64,000 nucleotides of DNA from Arthrobacter sp. MMS18-M83 (GCF_026683955.1 NZ_CP113343.1:4526001-4590000); one strand, 5' to 3'. Shown: positions 28,535 to 37,989, counted from the stretch's first letter. Notes: a model not told the origin generated them from the letters alone. Program-made: numbers and translations.

Positions 28535-30166
28535 TTAGCTTTCGAGCGCGCTGGCCTGGCCGGCCAGTGCGGCGACGATTTCCTGGAGCTGGGCAACTCC
28601 GGCTCCACGATCCGTGAGGTGCAGCCGGAGGACCGGACGGCCGTGGTTCTCGAGAACCTGGGCATCACCGGCCGCCTGGGCTGCAATCAGCTGACCGAAG
28701 GTGAAAGGGCGTTCCGGGATGGCGATGTCGCCGGTCGCGGAAGCCGTAATCTGCAGGAACGAACCGATAGCCGGTCCGCCCTTGTGGAATTGTCCGGTGG
28801 AGTGCAGGAAGCGCGGACCCCAGCCGAAAGTGACCGGCCGGCCACTGACGCCAGCGAGTTCGTCGCGGATGCCTTCCAGTTGGGCGAATGCGATCCGGTC
28901 GAAGTATGCCTGGACGCTCAGGTAGCCATCGGTGCCAAGTTCGGCAAGGAGGGCCTTGACGGCCTCGGCGGCCGTTGCCGCGTCGCCGAGCCACGAACCC
29001 CCGCGGACTTCGATCGCTCCGTCGACGAAGTTCGCCGGCGTGGGCTCAGGACGCGCGTCAAGGAGGCCACGGGCGGCAATCTTGGCCGCCTCGACGTCGG
29101 GCTGGTCAAAGGGGTTGATGCCCAACAGGCGCCCTGCGACGGCAGTGGCAAACTCCCAGACGAACATCTGGGTGGCCAGGCCACCAGCGATGGCGGCTTC
29201 GTTTTCCCCGAGTTCGACGTCGGATTCCGCGCCGACGAGGCGGATCACCAAGACGTCCTCAGCGCCGCCGCTGACCTCGGGTGCGGACGGACCCGCCACA
29301 ACCGGCAAAACACCGGTGCCGAGCTTCCCTGTGGACTCGGCGATGAGCTGTTCGGCCCAATCGGCGAAGCCGACAATGCCCGAACCGTCTTCGACGATGA
29401 CGACCTTGTTGCGCAGCGGGGTGGTTCCGCCAAGCGCAACACCAAGCCGGAGCCCGATGTTTTCAGGTGAGTCATCGTTGAGGATCTCCGCAGCTTCCTC
29501 GGCCTCATCCAGGAATGCCTGGATGTCGACTCCGGCAAGGCCGCTGGGGACCAAGCCGAAAGCCGTCAGCGCAGAAAAGCGGCCACCGACGTTCGGGTCG
29601 GCGTTGAAGACGGCACGGTAGCCGGCTTCACGGGAGGCCTTGTCCAGCGGGGAACCGGGATCGGTCACGATGATGATGCGGCTCTTGGCATCGATGCCGG
29701 CCTCGGTAAAAGCTCGCTCGAATACCCGCCGCTGGGAGTCGGTCTCCACAGTGGAACCCGACTTGGAGGAGACCACGATGGCGGTCTCGGCGAGGCGGTC
29801 CGCCAGGGCAGCGCCGACCTGTTCGGGGTCTGTGCTGTCCAGCACGGTCAGCTCGACGCCAGCGGTGCCGGCAATGACCTCGGGGGCAAGCGAGGAGCCG
29901 CCCATGCCACACAGGACAATGCGGGAGACGCCTTCGGCCCGGAGGGCATCCCGGAGTTCCAGGATTCCCTCGACCAAAGGCTGGGAAACGGTTGCCGCCT
30001 CCACCCATCCGAGACGGATGGCGGATTCGGACTCTGCATCGGGACCCCACAAGGTGTGGTCCTTCGCGAAAATCCTGGTGGCAATCCGGTCTTCAACAAG
30101 TGCCGGGATGTGCAGTTCGATGGCCTGCTGCGCAGCACCGCTGGCGTCGTAGCTGAGAGTGCTCAT
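28535..30166 (-). CDS. pgi: Glucose-6-phosphate isomerase
   Basis: 543 aa, two SIS folds. VSSKSGSTVETDSQR and DPGSPLDKASREAGY bind the sugar phosphate, and NVGGRFSALTAFGLVP is the first Pgi signature. The sequence is a divergent actinobacterial Pgi rather than E. coli-like. It interconverts glucose 6-phosphate and fructose 6-phosphate, joining glycolysis with the pathway encoded around it. In M. tuberculosis the equivalent operon runs tal-zwf-opcA with pgi elsewhere, so its place between tal and zwf is a lineage feature. Confidence 0.92.
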   Translation of the reverse strand: MSTLSYDASGAAQQAIELHIPALVEDRIATRIFAKDHTLWGPDAESESAIRLGWVEAATVSQPLVEGILELRDALRAEGVSRIVLCGMGGSSLAPEVIAGTAGVELTVLDSTDPEQVGAALADRLAETAIVVSSKSGSTVETDSQRRVFERAFTEAGIDAKSRIIIVTDPGSPLDKASREAGYRAVFNADPNVGGRFSALTAFGLVPSGLAGVDIQAFLDEAEEAAEILNDDSPENIGLRLGVALGGTTPLRNKVVIVEDGSGIVGFADWAEQLIAESTGKLGTGVLPVVAGPSAPEVSGGAEDVLVIRLVGAESDVELGENEAAIAGGLATQMFVWEFATAVAGRLLGINPFDQPDVEAAKIAARGLLDARPEPTPANFVDGAIEVRGGSWLGDAATAAEAVKALLAELGTDGYLSVQAYFDRIAFAQLEGIRDELAGVSGRPVTFGWGPRFLHSTGQFHKGGPAIGSFLQITASATGDIAIPERPFTFGQLIAAQAAGDAQVLENHGRPVLRLHLTDRGAGVAQLQEIVAALAGQASALES

Positions 30167-30171
30167 GTGGG

Positions 30172-31290
30172 TTAGGAAGCCTTCCGTGCAGAGGCGAGGG
30201 CGCCTTCGACGTCGGCCAGAAGTTCCTTCCAGCTGGCGACGAACTTGTCCAGGCCCTCGGATTCGAGGATTGCGACGACGTCGTTGTAGGAGATGCCCAG
30301 GCCCTCCAGTGCGTTGAGGACGCCGTTTGCTTCCTCGTAGGTACCGGAGACGGTGTCACCCGTAACCACGCCGTGGTCGAACGTGGCGTCGAGGGTCTTT
30401 TCGGGCATGGTGTTGACCACGCCGGCGGCGACCAGTTCGGTCACGTACAGGGTGTCCGGGTAGGCCGGGTCCTTGACGCCGGTGGAGGCCCACAACGGAC
30501 GCTGCGGCAGCGCGCTGGCTTCGGCCAGGACTGCCCAACGCTCGGTGGAGAACAGCTCTTCGTAGACCTGGTAGGCGAGGCGGGCGTTCGCAACGCCTGC
30601 CTTGCCCTTGAGGGCCTTGGCTTCGTCGGTGCCCAGGGCATTGAGGCGCTTGTCGATCTCGGAGTCCACGCGGGAGACGAAGAAGGACGCCACGGAGTGG
30701 ATCTTGGAGAGATCGTGGCCGTTTTCCTTGGCCAGCTCCAGGCCGGACTGGAAGGCGTTGATGACGGCGCGGTAGCGCTCCAGGGAGAAGATCAGGGTCA
30801 CGTTGACACTGATGCCCTCGGCCAGGGTTGCCGTGATGGCCGCGAGGCCTTCAAGGGTTGCCGGGATCTTGATGTGGACGTTGTCCTTGTTGACCTTCTT
30901 GTACAGGTGCTTGGCCTCGGCGATGGTGCCCTCGGTGTCCCAAGCAAGGCGGGGGTCCACCTCGATGGAGACGCGGCCATCAACACCCTTGCTCGCTGCG
31001 GCGACCGGAGCGAAGAGGTCGCAAGCGTCTGCGACGTCGCGGGTGGTGATTTCAAAGACGGTCTCTTCAACCGTGGCGCCCTTGGCGGCCTCCTCGGCAA
31101 TCACGGCGTCGTAGTCGCTGCCTGAAGTGATGGCGGCGTGGAAGATGGACGGATTGGTGGTCACACCAACCACATTCTTCTCGTCGATGAGCTTCTGCAG
31201 GCTGCCGCTGGACAGGCGTTCCCGGGAAAGGTCATCAAGCCAGATGGACACACCGGCGTCGGAGAGCTGCTGGGTGGGAGTCGTAGTCAT
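30172..31290 (-). CDS. tal: Transaldolase
   Basis: 372 aa, the longer type found in actinobacteria. [15 protein letters not shown] and [13 protein letters not shown] are the N-terminal signature, and [16 protein letters not shown] contains the Schiff-base Lys. [20 protein letters not shown] (20 residues) is the phosphate-binding block. It transfers dihydroxyacetone units between sugar phosphates. AAGGAGA lies upstream of the ATG. It starts 58 nt after tkt and ends 5 nt before pgi. Confidence 0.97.
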   Translation of the reverse strand: MTTTPTQQLSDAGVSIWLDDLSRERLSSGSLQKLIDEKNVVGVTTNPSIFHAAITSGSDYDAVIAEEAAKGATVEETVFEITTRDVADACDLFAPVAAASKGVDGRVSIEVDPRLAWDTEGTIAEAKHLYKKVNKDNVHIKIPATLEGLAAITATLAEGISVNVTLIFSLERYRAVINAFQSGLELAKENGHDLSKIHSVASFFVSRVDSEIDKRLNALGTDEAKALKGKAGVANARLAYQVYEELFSTERWAVLAEASALPQRPLWASTGVKDPAYPDTLYVTELVAAGVVNTMPEKTLDATFDHGVVTGDTVSGTYEEANGVLNALEGLGISYNDVVAILESEGLDKFVASWKELLADVEGALASARKAS

Positions 31291-31348
31291 TTTCTTTTAT
31301 CTCCTTGAAAATCTATTCGTTGCAGTCGAATTCGTCTCAGGCGCGTTT

Positions 31349-33475
31349 TCAGCTACCGAGACCCGCGAGGGAGTCCTTGGCGGCGGCGGCGACTGCTTCT
31401 GCCGTGATGCCGAACTCCTTGAAGAGGCGCTTGTAGTCTGCCGAGGCGCCGAAGTGCTCGAGGCTGATGGAACGGCCGGCGTCGCCGACGAATTCCTTCC
31501 AGCCCAGTGCCAGGCCAGCTTCGACGGAGACGCGGGCCTTGACGGCGGCCGGAAGCACGGACTCGCGGTACGCGGCGTCCTGCTTGTTGAACCACTCGAC
31601 GCACGGCATGGAGACAACGCGGGTGGCGATGCCCTCGGCCTGGAGCGCTTCGCGGGCGTTCACGGCGAGCTGGACTTCGGAACCGGTGCCGATCAGGATG
31701 ACCTCGGCCGGGACCGTGGCGCTGTCCTTCGAAGCCTCAGCCAAAACGTAGCCGCCCTTCGCGACGCCTGCGGTGGAGCCGAAGGTGTCACCCTCAGCAA
31801 CGCCTTCGCCGCGTGCGTAAGTCGGGATGTTCTGGCGGGTCAGCACGATGCCTGCAGGGTTCTCGTGGTTCTCGAGCATGGTCTTCCATGCTGCGGCAAC
31901 CTCGTTGGCGTCGCCGGGGCGGACAACGTCCAGGCCCGGGATCGCACGCAGGGTGGACAGCTGCTCCACCGGCTGGTGGGTGGGGCCGTCTTCGCCCAGG
32001 CCGATGGAGTCGTGGGTCCACACGTACAGCGACGGAACACCCATGAGGGCGCCGAGGCGGATGGCGGGGCGTTGGTAGTCACTGAAGATCAGGAACGTAC
32101 CGGAGAATGCCCGGGTCCGGCCGTGCAGCGAAATGCCGTTCACGATCGACGCGGCGGCGTGCTCGCGGATACCGAAGTGCAATACCCGGCCGTACGGGTT
32201 TCCCTTCCATGCGCCGGTTGAGCGCGAGGCCGGAATGAACGACGGCGAACCCTCGATGGTGGTGTTGTTGGACTCGGCGAGGTCGGCCGAACCGCCCCAC
32301 AGTTCCGGAAGGACCGGGCCGATGGCGTTCAGGACCTTGCCGGAAGCTGCGCGGGTGGAGACTTCCTTGCCTGCTTCGAACACCGGCAGCGCGGCGTCGA
32401 GCTCAACAGGAAGCTTCTTGGCCTCGATGCGCTCAAGCAGTGCAGCGTTCTCCGGGTTGGCGGCCTGCCACGCCTCGAAGGATCCCTGCCATTCGCTGCG
32501 CTCGGCTGCGCCGCGTTCGACGACGGCCCGGGCGTGTGCCAGAACGTCCTCGTCAACCTGGAAGGAACGCTCGGGGTCGAAGCCCAGGACTTCCTTCAGG
32601 GCTGCGACTTCCTCGGCGCCGAGGGCGGAACCATGGATCTTGCCCGTGTTCTGCTTCTTGGGCGCCGGGTAGCCGATGATGGTGCGCAGCGAGATGATGG
32701 ACGGCTTTGACGTCTCGGCCTTGGCGGCGAGCAAGGCGCCGTAGAGCTCCTGGACGTCTTCGACGTATTCGCCGGTCTTGGTCCAGTCCACGCGCTGGGT
32801 GTGCCAGCCGTAGGCCTCATAGCGCTTAAGCACGTCTTCGGTGAACGCGACATCGGTGTCGTCTTCGATGGAGATGTGGTTCTCGTCGTAGATCACCACG
32901 AGGTTGCCCAGTTCCTGGTGGCCGGCCAGGGAAGATGCCTCCGAGGTGACGCCTTCCTGGAGGTCGCCGTCGGACGCTATGACCCAGATGGTGTGGTCGA
33001 ACGGGCTCTCGCCGGCGGGGGCGTCGGCGTCGAACAGGCCACGCATCCGGCGCTGGGAGTAAGCGAAACCAACCGACGACGCGAGTCCCTGGCCCAGCGG
33101 GCCGGTGGTGATCTCGACGCCGGCAGTGTGCTTGTATTCCGGGTGGCCGGGGGTCAGTGATCCCCAAGTACGCAGGGCCTCGAGGTCCTTCAGCTCCAGG
33201 CCGTAGCCGGAAAGGAACAACTGGATGTACAGGGTCAGCGATGTGTGCCCGGGGGACAGGACGAAACGGTCGCGGCCGATCCAGTCCGGGTGCTTCGGGT
33301 CGTGGCGCATCAGCTTCTGGAAGAGAAGGTAGGCGGCCGGTGCAAGGCTCATGGCCGTGCCGGGGTGACCGTTGCCGACCTTCTCGACGGCGTCAGCGGC
33401 CAAAACGCGGACGGTGTCCACGGCGCGCTGGTCCAGGCTTGTCCAAGTCAGTTCTTGCTCTTCCAAATGTGGCAC
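31349..33475 (-). CDS. tkt: Transketolase
   Basis: 708 aa from GTG 33475, which has GAGAGGGG upstream; the frame is open for 20 more codons without homology. GNGHPGTAMSLAPAAYLL begins the ThDP domain. IASDGDLQEG with NLVVIYDENHISI is the ThDP/metal motif, and THDSIGLGEDGPTHQPVEQL the pyrimidine-domain signature. It moves two-carbon units in the non-oxidative pentose phosphate pathway. First gene of the six-gene leftward operon. Confidence 0.97.
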   Translation of the reverse strand: MPHLEEQELTWTSLDQRAVDTVRVLAADAVEKVGNGHPGTAMSLAPAAYLLFQKLMRHDPKHPDWIGRDRFVLSPGHTSLTLYIQLFLSGYGLELKDLEALRTWGSLTPGHPEYKHTAGVEITTGPLGQGLASSVGFAYSQRRMRGLFDADAPAGESPFDHTIWVIASDGDLQEGVTSEASSLAGHQELGNLVVIYDENHISIEDDTDVAFTEDVLKRYEAYGWHTQRVDWTKTGEYVEDVQELYGALLAAKAETSKPSIISLRTIIGYPAPKKQNTGKIHGSALGAEEVAALKEVLGFDPERSFQVDEDVLAHARAVVERGAAERSEWQGSFEAWQAANPENAALLERIEAKKLPVELDAALPVFEAGKEVSTRAASGKVLNAIGPVLPELWGGSADLAESNNTTIEGSPSFIPASRSTGAWKGNPYGRVLHFGIREHAAASIVNGISLHGRTRAFSGTFLIFSDYQRPAIRLGALMGVPSLYVWTHDSIGLGEDGPTHQPVEQLSTLRAIPGLDVVRPGDANEVAAAWKTMLENHENPAGIVLTRQNIPTYARGEGVAEGDTFGSTAGVAKGGYVLAEASKDSATVPAEVILIGTGSEVQLAVNAREALQAEGIATRVVSMPCVEWFNKQDAAYRESVLPAAVKARVSVEAGLALGWKEFVGDAGRSISLEHFGASADYKRLFKEFGITAEAVAAAAKDSLAGLGS

Positions 33476-33610
33476 GTAAACCGAGCCCCTCTCTGTGCTG
33501 ACGGCTGGTGACGGCACGTGGCAAGCCTCGGGCACAGGATGGCGCCCGCTGCGAAGTGTCTACCAGCCGTTCACCATTGAAACGTTGATCTATCATCCAG
33601 ACATGCAAAC

Positions 33611-33630
33611 CTGAGAATACGCTTTCTCAG
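33611..33630. promoter_or_regulatory. Palindrome upstream of tkt
   Basis: CTGAGAA-TACGCT-TTCTCAG is a perfect 7-bp inverted repeat about 136 nt before the tkt start in the 484-nt tkt-ctaB intergenic region. It could be an operator for either divergent gene. No known factor is assigned. Confidence 0.4.
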
Positions 33631-33749
33631 AAACCTGCGTGAGCTGATCTGCAGACAGCTTAGCCCGGTTCCGGGCCCCAAATGGTGGGAATCTCAAAAA
33701 ATGGACGCAAATTCCGTTTTATGAATCACCGCGACGTCAAAGTGCCGGT

Positions 33750-33775
33750 GAACTTTCGGAAACAAAGGAAAGTTC
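33750..33775. promoter_or_regulatory. Inverted repeat upstream of the ctaB promoter
   Basis: GAACTTTC (33750-33757) and GAAAGTTC (33768-33775) are perfect 8-bp arms around 10 nt. It lies just upstream of the second palindrome and the presumed -10 of ctaB, so it may be a regulator or activator site. Confidence 0.4.
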
Positions 33776-33781
33776 CGGGTG

Positions 33782-33810
33782 CCGTGGCGTCGGACAGGCC
33801 ACGGTATGAT
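33782..33810 (+). promoter_or_regulatory. ctaB promoter: palindrome abutting -10 TATGAT
   Basis: TATGAT (33805-33810) is a near-consensus -10. Immediately upstream CCGTGGC (33782-33788) and GCCACGG (33798-33804) form a perfect 7-bp inverted repeat covering the -35 and spacer. No -35 hexamer is recognisable there, which fits a repressor- or activator-controlled promoter. Transcription from here gives a leader of about 140 nt to ctaB. Confidence 0.5.
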
Positions 33811-33959
33811 ATCTGGAGGCCACCAGCGGCGAGTGCGCCTTTCATCCAAAGCGGGGTCCAAAGCACGCATTGAATCCACGCTTTGCCTTGCGCCCCGGTT
33901 TTCGAGGTGCCCGGATGGACTGGCGCCGCCGCTGCGAGAACACCAGAGCAAAGAACAGA

Positions 33960-34922
33960 GTGACTGCCAACGTGAGCACAACAGATACGCCCCTCAACGT
34001 TTCCCCGGCTGCGGGGAAACGTGGAATGTCCCGTAAGTTCAAGGCGTATCTGGCACTGACCAAACCCCGCGTGATCGAGTTGCTGCTGGTCAGCACCCTG
34101 CCCACCATGATCTTCGCCGAGCGCGGTTTCCCCTCCATCGGGTTGATTCTCGCCACTCTGGTGGGTGGCGCGTTCGCGGCCGGCAGCGCCGGGGTCTTCA
34201 ACTGTTACATCGACCGCGACATCGACAAGTTGATGCACCGCACCGAAAAGCGGCCCCTCGTGACGGGCGAAGTCACTCCACGCGAAGCGCTCGTCTTCGC
34301 GTGGATCCTTGGGGCTGCCTCGATCGCCATCCTGTGGTTCGGGGCCAACCCGCTTTCGGCATGGCTTGGCCTTGGTGCGATTGTTTTCTACGTTGTCATC
34401 TATACGATGATCCTCAAGCGCCGGACGGCGCAGAACATCGTGTGGGGCGGAGCTGCAGGGTGCTTCCCGGTGCTTATCGCCTGGGCCGCGGTGACGAACA
34501 CTGTTGAGTGGCCCGCCGTCGTGCTCTTCATGGTGATCTTCCTGTGGACTCCGCCGCACTACTGGCCGCTGTCCATGCGCTACGGCGAGGACTACCGCAA
34601 CGCCAACGTTCCCATGCTGGGCGCCATCGCCGGCGCCAAGGTGGTGTCCGTCCAGGTGGTTCTCTACGCGTGGGCCATGGTTGCGTGTTCGCTGCTTTTG
34701 GTGCCGGTTGGCCGCGCAGGCTGGGTGTACACCATCGCCGCCATCCTCGCGGGCGCCTGGTTCCTGTATGAATCCCATGCCCTTTACAATCGGGCCCAGG
34801 GTGGCGACGTCTCGAACAAGGGAGCCATGAAGGTCTTCCACGGCTCCATCAGCTACCTGACCCTGCTCTTCATTGCCCTCGCCGTGGACCCGTTCATCGG
34901 TTCCCCGATCATCGGCGGCTGA
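33960..34922 (+). CDS. ctaB: Heme O synthase (protoheme IX farnesyltransferase)
   Basis: About 320 aa, UbiA prenyltransferase family with about nine membrane helices. [20 protein letters not shown] (20 residues) is the Asp-rich prenyl diphosphate/Mg site, and [15 protein letters not shown] the second acidic loop. It attaches farnesyl to heme b to make heme O for cytochrome oxidase. GTG 33960 is chosen; GTG 33972 is nearly as good because no strong ribosome-binding site marks either. The basic open frame before it (from 33870) is not conserved. Convergent ctaA supplies the next step. Confidence 0.94.
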   Translation: MTANVSTTDTPLNVSPAAGKRGMSRKFKAYLALTKPRVIELLLVSTLPTMIFAERGFPSIGLILATLVGGAFAAGSAGVFNCYIDRDIDKLMHRTEKRPLVTGEVTPREALVFAWILGAASIAILWFGANPLSAWLGLGAIVFYVVIYTMILKRRTAQNIVWGGAAGCFPVLIAWAAVTNTVEWPAVVLFMVIFLWTPPHYWPLSMRYGEDYRNANVPMLGAIAGAKVVSVQVVLYAWAMVACSLLLVPVGRAGWVYTIAAILAGAWFLYESHALYNRAQGGDVSNKGAMKVFHGSISYLTLLFIALAVDPFIGSPIIGG

Positions 34923-35048
34923 CGCCCCCGGCCCCCCGGTCGCCGTCGTCGACGGACGCTCGCTGACGTATGTGCGCCCGTGCCCAAACGCCCGCTCACC
35001 TTTAAGGGCAAAAGCCCGAAACCCTCCTGCACCTTTTGCGGCAAAAGA

Positions 35049-35085
35049 AAGACCTTCCTTCACATCAGAGGTGAAGGAAGGTCTT
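35049..35085. terminator. Bidirectional terminator between ctaB and ctaA
   Basis: A 15-bp stem, with core arms GACCTTCCTTCAC (35051-35063) and GTGAAGGAAGGTC (35071-35083), has a 7-nt loop and is flanked by A-rich sequence on the left and CCTTTT on the right, so it works on both strands. A smaller CTTTTG-CGG-CAAAAG hairpin lies just to its left. Confidence 0.85.
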
Positions 35086-35123
35086 CCTTTTGGCTAAGCT
35101 GCGAGGCGACCAACCGCCCGGGG

Positions 35124-36068
35124 TTAGCCCCTCGGGCTGAACCGGGCCACATCCGTCGCGTTCGTGGCGGCGCTCATGAGCAGGGCGGCACCCAACATGT
35201 GGGCGCCTACCAGGAGGGTGGGGGTTCCGTTGTAGTACTGGGTAAAGCCGATGACCGCCTGCAGGACCGTCACGGCGAGCAGCAGCAGCGCCGCTGTGCG
35301 GAACAGGCCGGTGATTCCCTTGCGCAGGACGAAGTAGACGGCGAAGACGGCCCCTGCCGTGATGAGGTACGCCGGCACTGCGTGGATGTGCGAGAAGAGG
35401 TCCCAGTCGAGATCGTTGCGCGGTGCGTTGGCGTCGCCGGCGTGGGGGCCGGCGCCAGTGACTACGACGCCCAGGCACACGGCAACTGCCGAGAAGAACG
35501 CGACGGCGGTCATGACGGGGCTCATTGCGCCCGGAATCGGTGCCAACGGCCGGTTCATGAAGCGGCCGGTCCGGCCATATGCGCGGTTGACCAGGAGCGT
35601 GGAGAAGACCACCAGGGCCATGGAAACCAGGAAATGCAGTCCGACCACCCAGGGGTTCAGATTGGACAGCACGGTGATGCCGCCGATGATGGCCTGTGCC
35701 GGAATGCTGGCGAGCAGCCCCAAAGCAAGCAGGAAAAGGTCGCGACGTTCCTTGCGAAGGTTCCACAAGTACACCAGCATCAGGACGGCGACGGCCGCCA
35801 GAGCGAACGTCAGCATGCGGTTGCCGAATTCGATGAAGCCGTGGATGCCCATCTCCGGTGTATTCACAAGGGAACCGTTGGTACAGCGCGGCCATGTCGG
35901 GCAGCCGAGCCCTGAGGATGTCAGCCGGACCGCGCCGCCGGTGACCACCAGGACTACCTGGCCGATCAAGGACAACATCGCCAGCCTTCGGATGGTGCGA
36001 TTGACTTCGGTGGGCAGTTTGGCGGCCAACTGCTGGATGGACTTCGGGAGGCGGGAAGCCGTGCTCAC
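35124..36068 (-). CDS. ctaA: Heme A synthase (COX15/CtaA family)
   Basis: 314 aa with eight membrane helices. VVTGGAVRLTSSGLGCPTWPRC (split by convention) includes the paired cysteines of the extracytoplasmic loop. Heme-ligand histidines are in IHGFIEFGNR, VGLHFLVSM, HIHAVPAY and GAHMLGAAL. It oxidises heme O to heme A for aa3-type oxidase. It is 54 nt downstream of an ABC-2 permease on the same strand and may be co-transcribed with it, an arrangement also seen in mycobacteria. Confidence 0.94.
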   Translation of the reverse strand: MSTASRLPKSIQQLAAKLPTEVNRTIRRLAMLSLIGQVVLVVTGGAVRLTSSGLGCPTWPRCTNGSLVNTPEMGIHGFIEFGNRMLTFALAAVAVLMLVYLWNLRKERRDLFLLALGLLASIPAQAIIGGITVLSNLNPWVVGLHFLVSMALVVFSTLLVNRAYGRTGRFMNRPLAPIPGAMSPVMTAVAFFSAVAVCLGVVVTGAGPHAGDANAPRNDLDWDLFSHIHAVPAYLITAGAVFAVYFVLRKGITGLFRTAALLLLAVTVLQAVIGFTQYYNGTPTLLVGAHMLGAALLMSAATNATDVARFSPRG

Positions 36069-36122
36069 AGATTTCTCAATTCTCGGATCTCAATTCACGC
36101 TGACGGTTCGGTTCGGCAACGC

Positions 36123-36899
36123 CTAGTTCCACTTGAACCATCGGATCGCGGCCGCGCCGGGAAGAACCGTCCACAACAACAGCACAAGGACGTAGGGCAA
36201 CGAAACATCGCCATGCAGGAAAGCGTCCCTGAGCGACTGCCCCAAGGCGCCCGAGGGCAGGAAGTGCACGATGTTCTGGGCCAGAACCGGCAGGCGCTCC
36301 GCGGGAACCACGATTCCCCCGAGGGCGCCCAACAGAATCCAGAGCAAGTTCGTAATGGCGAGCGTTGCCTCCGGCCGCACGGTGCCGGCAACCAGGAGTC
36401 CGAGTGCTGTGAACGCGGCGGCTCCGAGGACCAGCAGGCCCAGCCCGGGAAGCCATCCTTCTGGACGTGGCTGCCAACCGAGCAACGCGGCCACGGCGCC
36501 GATCACCAGGACCTGGAGGACCAGAACAGCCAGCACAGCGAGGATCTTCCCGGCAATGAGGCCCGTCCGGCCCAGGGGGGTGGTAGAGAGGAAGCGGAGC
36601 ACGCCGTAGCGGCGGTCGAAGCCGGTGGCAATGCCCTGGCCGGTGAATGCCGTGGACATGGCACACAGTGCGAGAACCCCTGGGGTCGCGATGTCCACCC
36701 GATTGGCGCCCAAGCCATCGAGCAGCGGTGTGACGGTGAGTCCCACCAAGGCCAGCAAGGGCATGATCACCGCGAGGATCAGCTGTTCGCCGTTCCGGAT
36801 CATGGTCAAGGTTTCATAGCGGCCTTGGAGCAGGATCCTGCGCATCAAGGGGGCCGGTCCTGCGTGGGGTGTGTTGCGCACAGAGGTTGCGCTGGTCAT
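36123..36899 (-). CDS. ABC-2 type transporter permease
   Basis: About 258 aa with six predicted membrane helices. The start ATG 36899 overlaps the ATPase stop by 4 nt (ATGA); extra codons upstream are not conserved. A cytoplasmic N-terminal segment (RRILLQGRYETLTMIRNGEQ) precedes helix 1, as in DrrB-like permeases. RRYGVLRFLSTTPLGR is the coupling-helix region. It pairs with the adjacent ATPase in an exporter of unknown substrate; its conserved place beside ctaA suggests a link with heme or oxidase assembly, unproven. Confidence 0.88.
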   Translation of the reverse strand: MTSATSVRNTPHAGPAPLMRRILLQGRYETLTMIRNGEQLILAVIMPLLALVGLTVTPLLDGLGANRVDIATPGVLALCAMSTAFTGQGIATGFDRRYGVLRFLSTTPLGRTGLIAGKILAVLAVLVLQVLVIGAVAALLGWQPRPEGWLPGLGLLVLGAAAFTALGLLVAGTVRPEATLAITNLLWILLGALGGIVVPAERLPVLAQNIVHFLPSGALGQSLRDAFLHGDVSLPYVLVLLLWTVLPGAAAIRWFKWN

Positions 36900-37861
36900 C
36901 GGATGTCCCTTCCGGAAATGTCCAGGAAAACGTCTTCCAAACTGCGCGCCTCCAAGCGAAGGGACGCTGGCATGATGCCCTTTTCCGCCCACCAGGCCGT
37001 GAGTTTCGCCAGGTGTTCCGGAGTCAGCGTTCCGGCGATCGCGTAACTTCCCGCCCTGCTTTCCGTGATGGTCAGTTCGTCACCGATGGCCGCGGCAATG
37101 TCGAGACCGGCGGGAGCATCAAAGAAAAGTGTGCGTTCGGTGACCCCGTCCATGGCTTCGTGGCCGTGGCTTAGCAAGTCGGCGACGGTGCCCTCCGCAA
37201 CGTTGCGTCCGGCGTCGATGATGTACACGTAGTCCGCGAGCCTCTGGGCGTCGTCCATGAGGTGTGTGGTGAGGATGATCCCCATGCCCCCATCCCGCAG
37301 TTCGGCGATGAGTTCAAACACGATTTGGCGGGACTGCGGATCCAGTCCCGCGCTGGGCTCGTCGAGGAACAGGACTTCGGGATTGCCGATCAGGGCCGCT
37401 GCGAGAGACAGCCGTTGCTTCTGTCCTCCGGACAACCGGCGGACGCCGGTTCGGCTGAAGGTGTCGATGCCCAGCCGTTCTATGAGGCCGTCCACGGGAA
37501 GGGGGCTTTGGTACATGCCGGCGATGTGCCGGAGCAAGGGGATGGGGCGGGCCGACGGCGGCAGGCCCCCGTCCTGCAGCATCACGCCCACGCGCGAACG
37601 AAGGTTCGCTCCGGCGGTGTCCGGGTCCTCGCCAAGCAGATCGATGCGGCCGCCGGTACGCTTTTGAAGGCCTTGCGCGCATTCGAGGGTGGTTGTTTTG
37701 CCCGCGCCATTGGCGCCCAGCAACGCAGTGATCTGGCCGCGTTCTGCAAACATTGACAGTCCGCTGACCACCCGGAGCATCTTGCCGTCAAGGGAAGCCA
37801 GCGGGCCGACGTCCTTGATGAGTCCATCGATGGTGAGGACAGGGGATTCGGGGGATCGCAC
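36896..37861 (-). CDS. ABC transporter ATP-binding protein (DrrA-like)
   Basis: 321 aa. Walker A LLGANGAGKTT, Q-loop VMLQDGG, signature RRLSGGQKQRLSLAAAL, Walker B VLFLDEPSAGLD, H-loop ILTTHLMDDAQRL. A C-terminal extension of about 80 residues after the ATPase core resembles the DrrA regulatory tail. It energises the ABC-2 permease. It diverges from sufR, with 128 nt between the start codons. Confidence 0.9.
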   Translation of the reverse strand: MRSPESPVLTIDGLIKDVGPLASLDGKMLRVVSGLSMFAERGQITALLGANGAGKTTTLECAQGLQKRTGGRIDLLGEDPDTAGANLRSRVGVMLQDGGLPPSARPIPLLRHIAGMYQSPLPVDGLIERLGIDTFSRTGVRRLSGGQKQRLSLAAALIGNPEVLFLDEPSAGLDPQSRQIVFELIAELRDGGMGIILTTHLMDDAQRLADYVYIIDAGRNVAEGTVADLLSHGHEAMDGVTERTLFFDAPAGLDIAAAIGDELTITESRAGSYAIAGTLTPEHLAKLTAWWAEKGIMPASLRLEARSLEDVFLDISGRDIR

Positions 37862-37918
37862 CAGAGTATTCTACGTGAAGTAGTAGGGGTGCCGCGGGCG
37901 GGGTCTCGCAGGCCAGCC

Positions 37919-37964
37919 TTGCCTTACTGGATGCATGGACTAAATTACGACATGATTGTGTTGT
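37919..37964 (+). promoter_or_regulatory. sufR/suf operon promoter with candidate SufR operator
   Basis: TTGCCT (37919-37924), 16 nt, TAAATT (37941-37946) form a plausible promoter. Directly after the -10, ACGACA (37947-37952) and TGTTGT (37959-37964) make an inverted repeat with one mismatch over the start-site region. That is where an autorepressor such as SufR would bind. The operator assignment is inference. Confidence 0.5.
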
Positions 37965-37989
37965 GTATTCCATGAGGAGTTCTGTTTCT

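Noticed and set aside
27449..29470. 673-codon plus-strand open frame opposite zwf and pgi
   Set aside because: Antisense shadow produced by codon bias; spans two genes and their junction.
33726..35063. 445-codon minus-strand open frame across ctaB and its upstream region
   Set aside because: Its content is the complement of ctaB membrane helices; no support as a protein.
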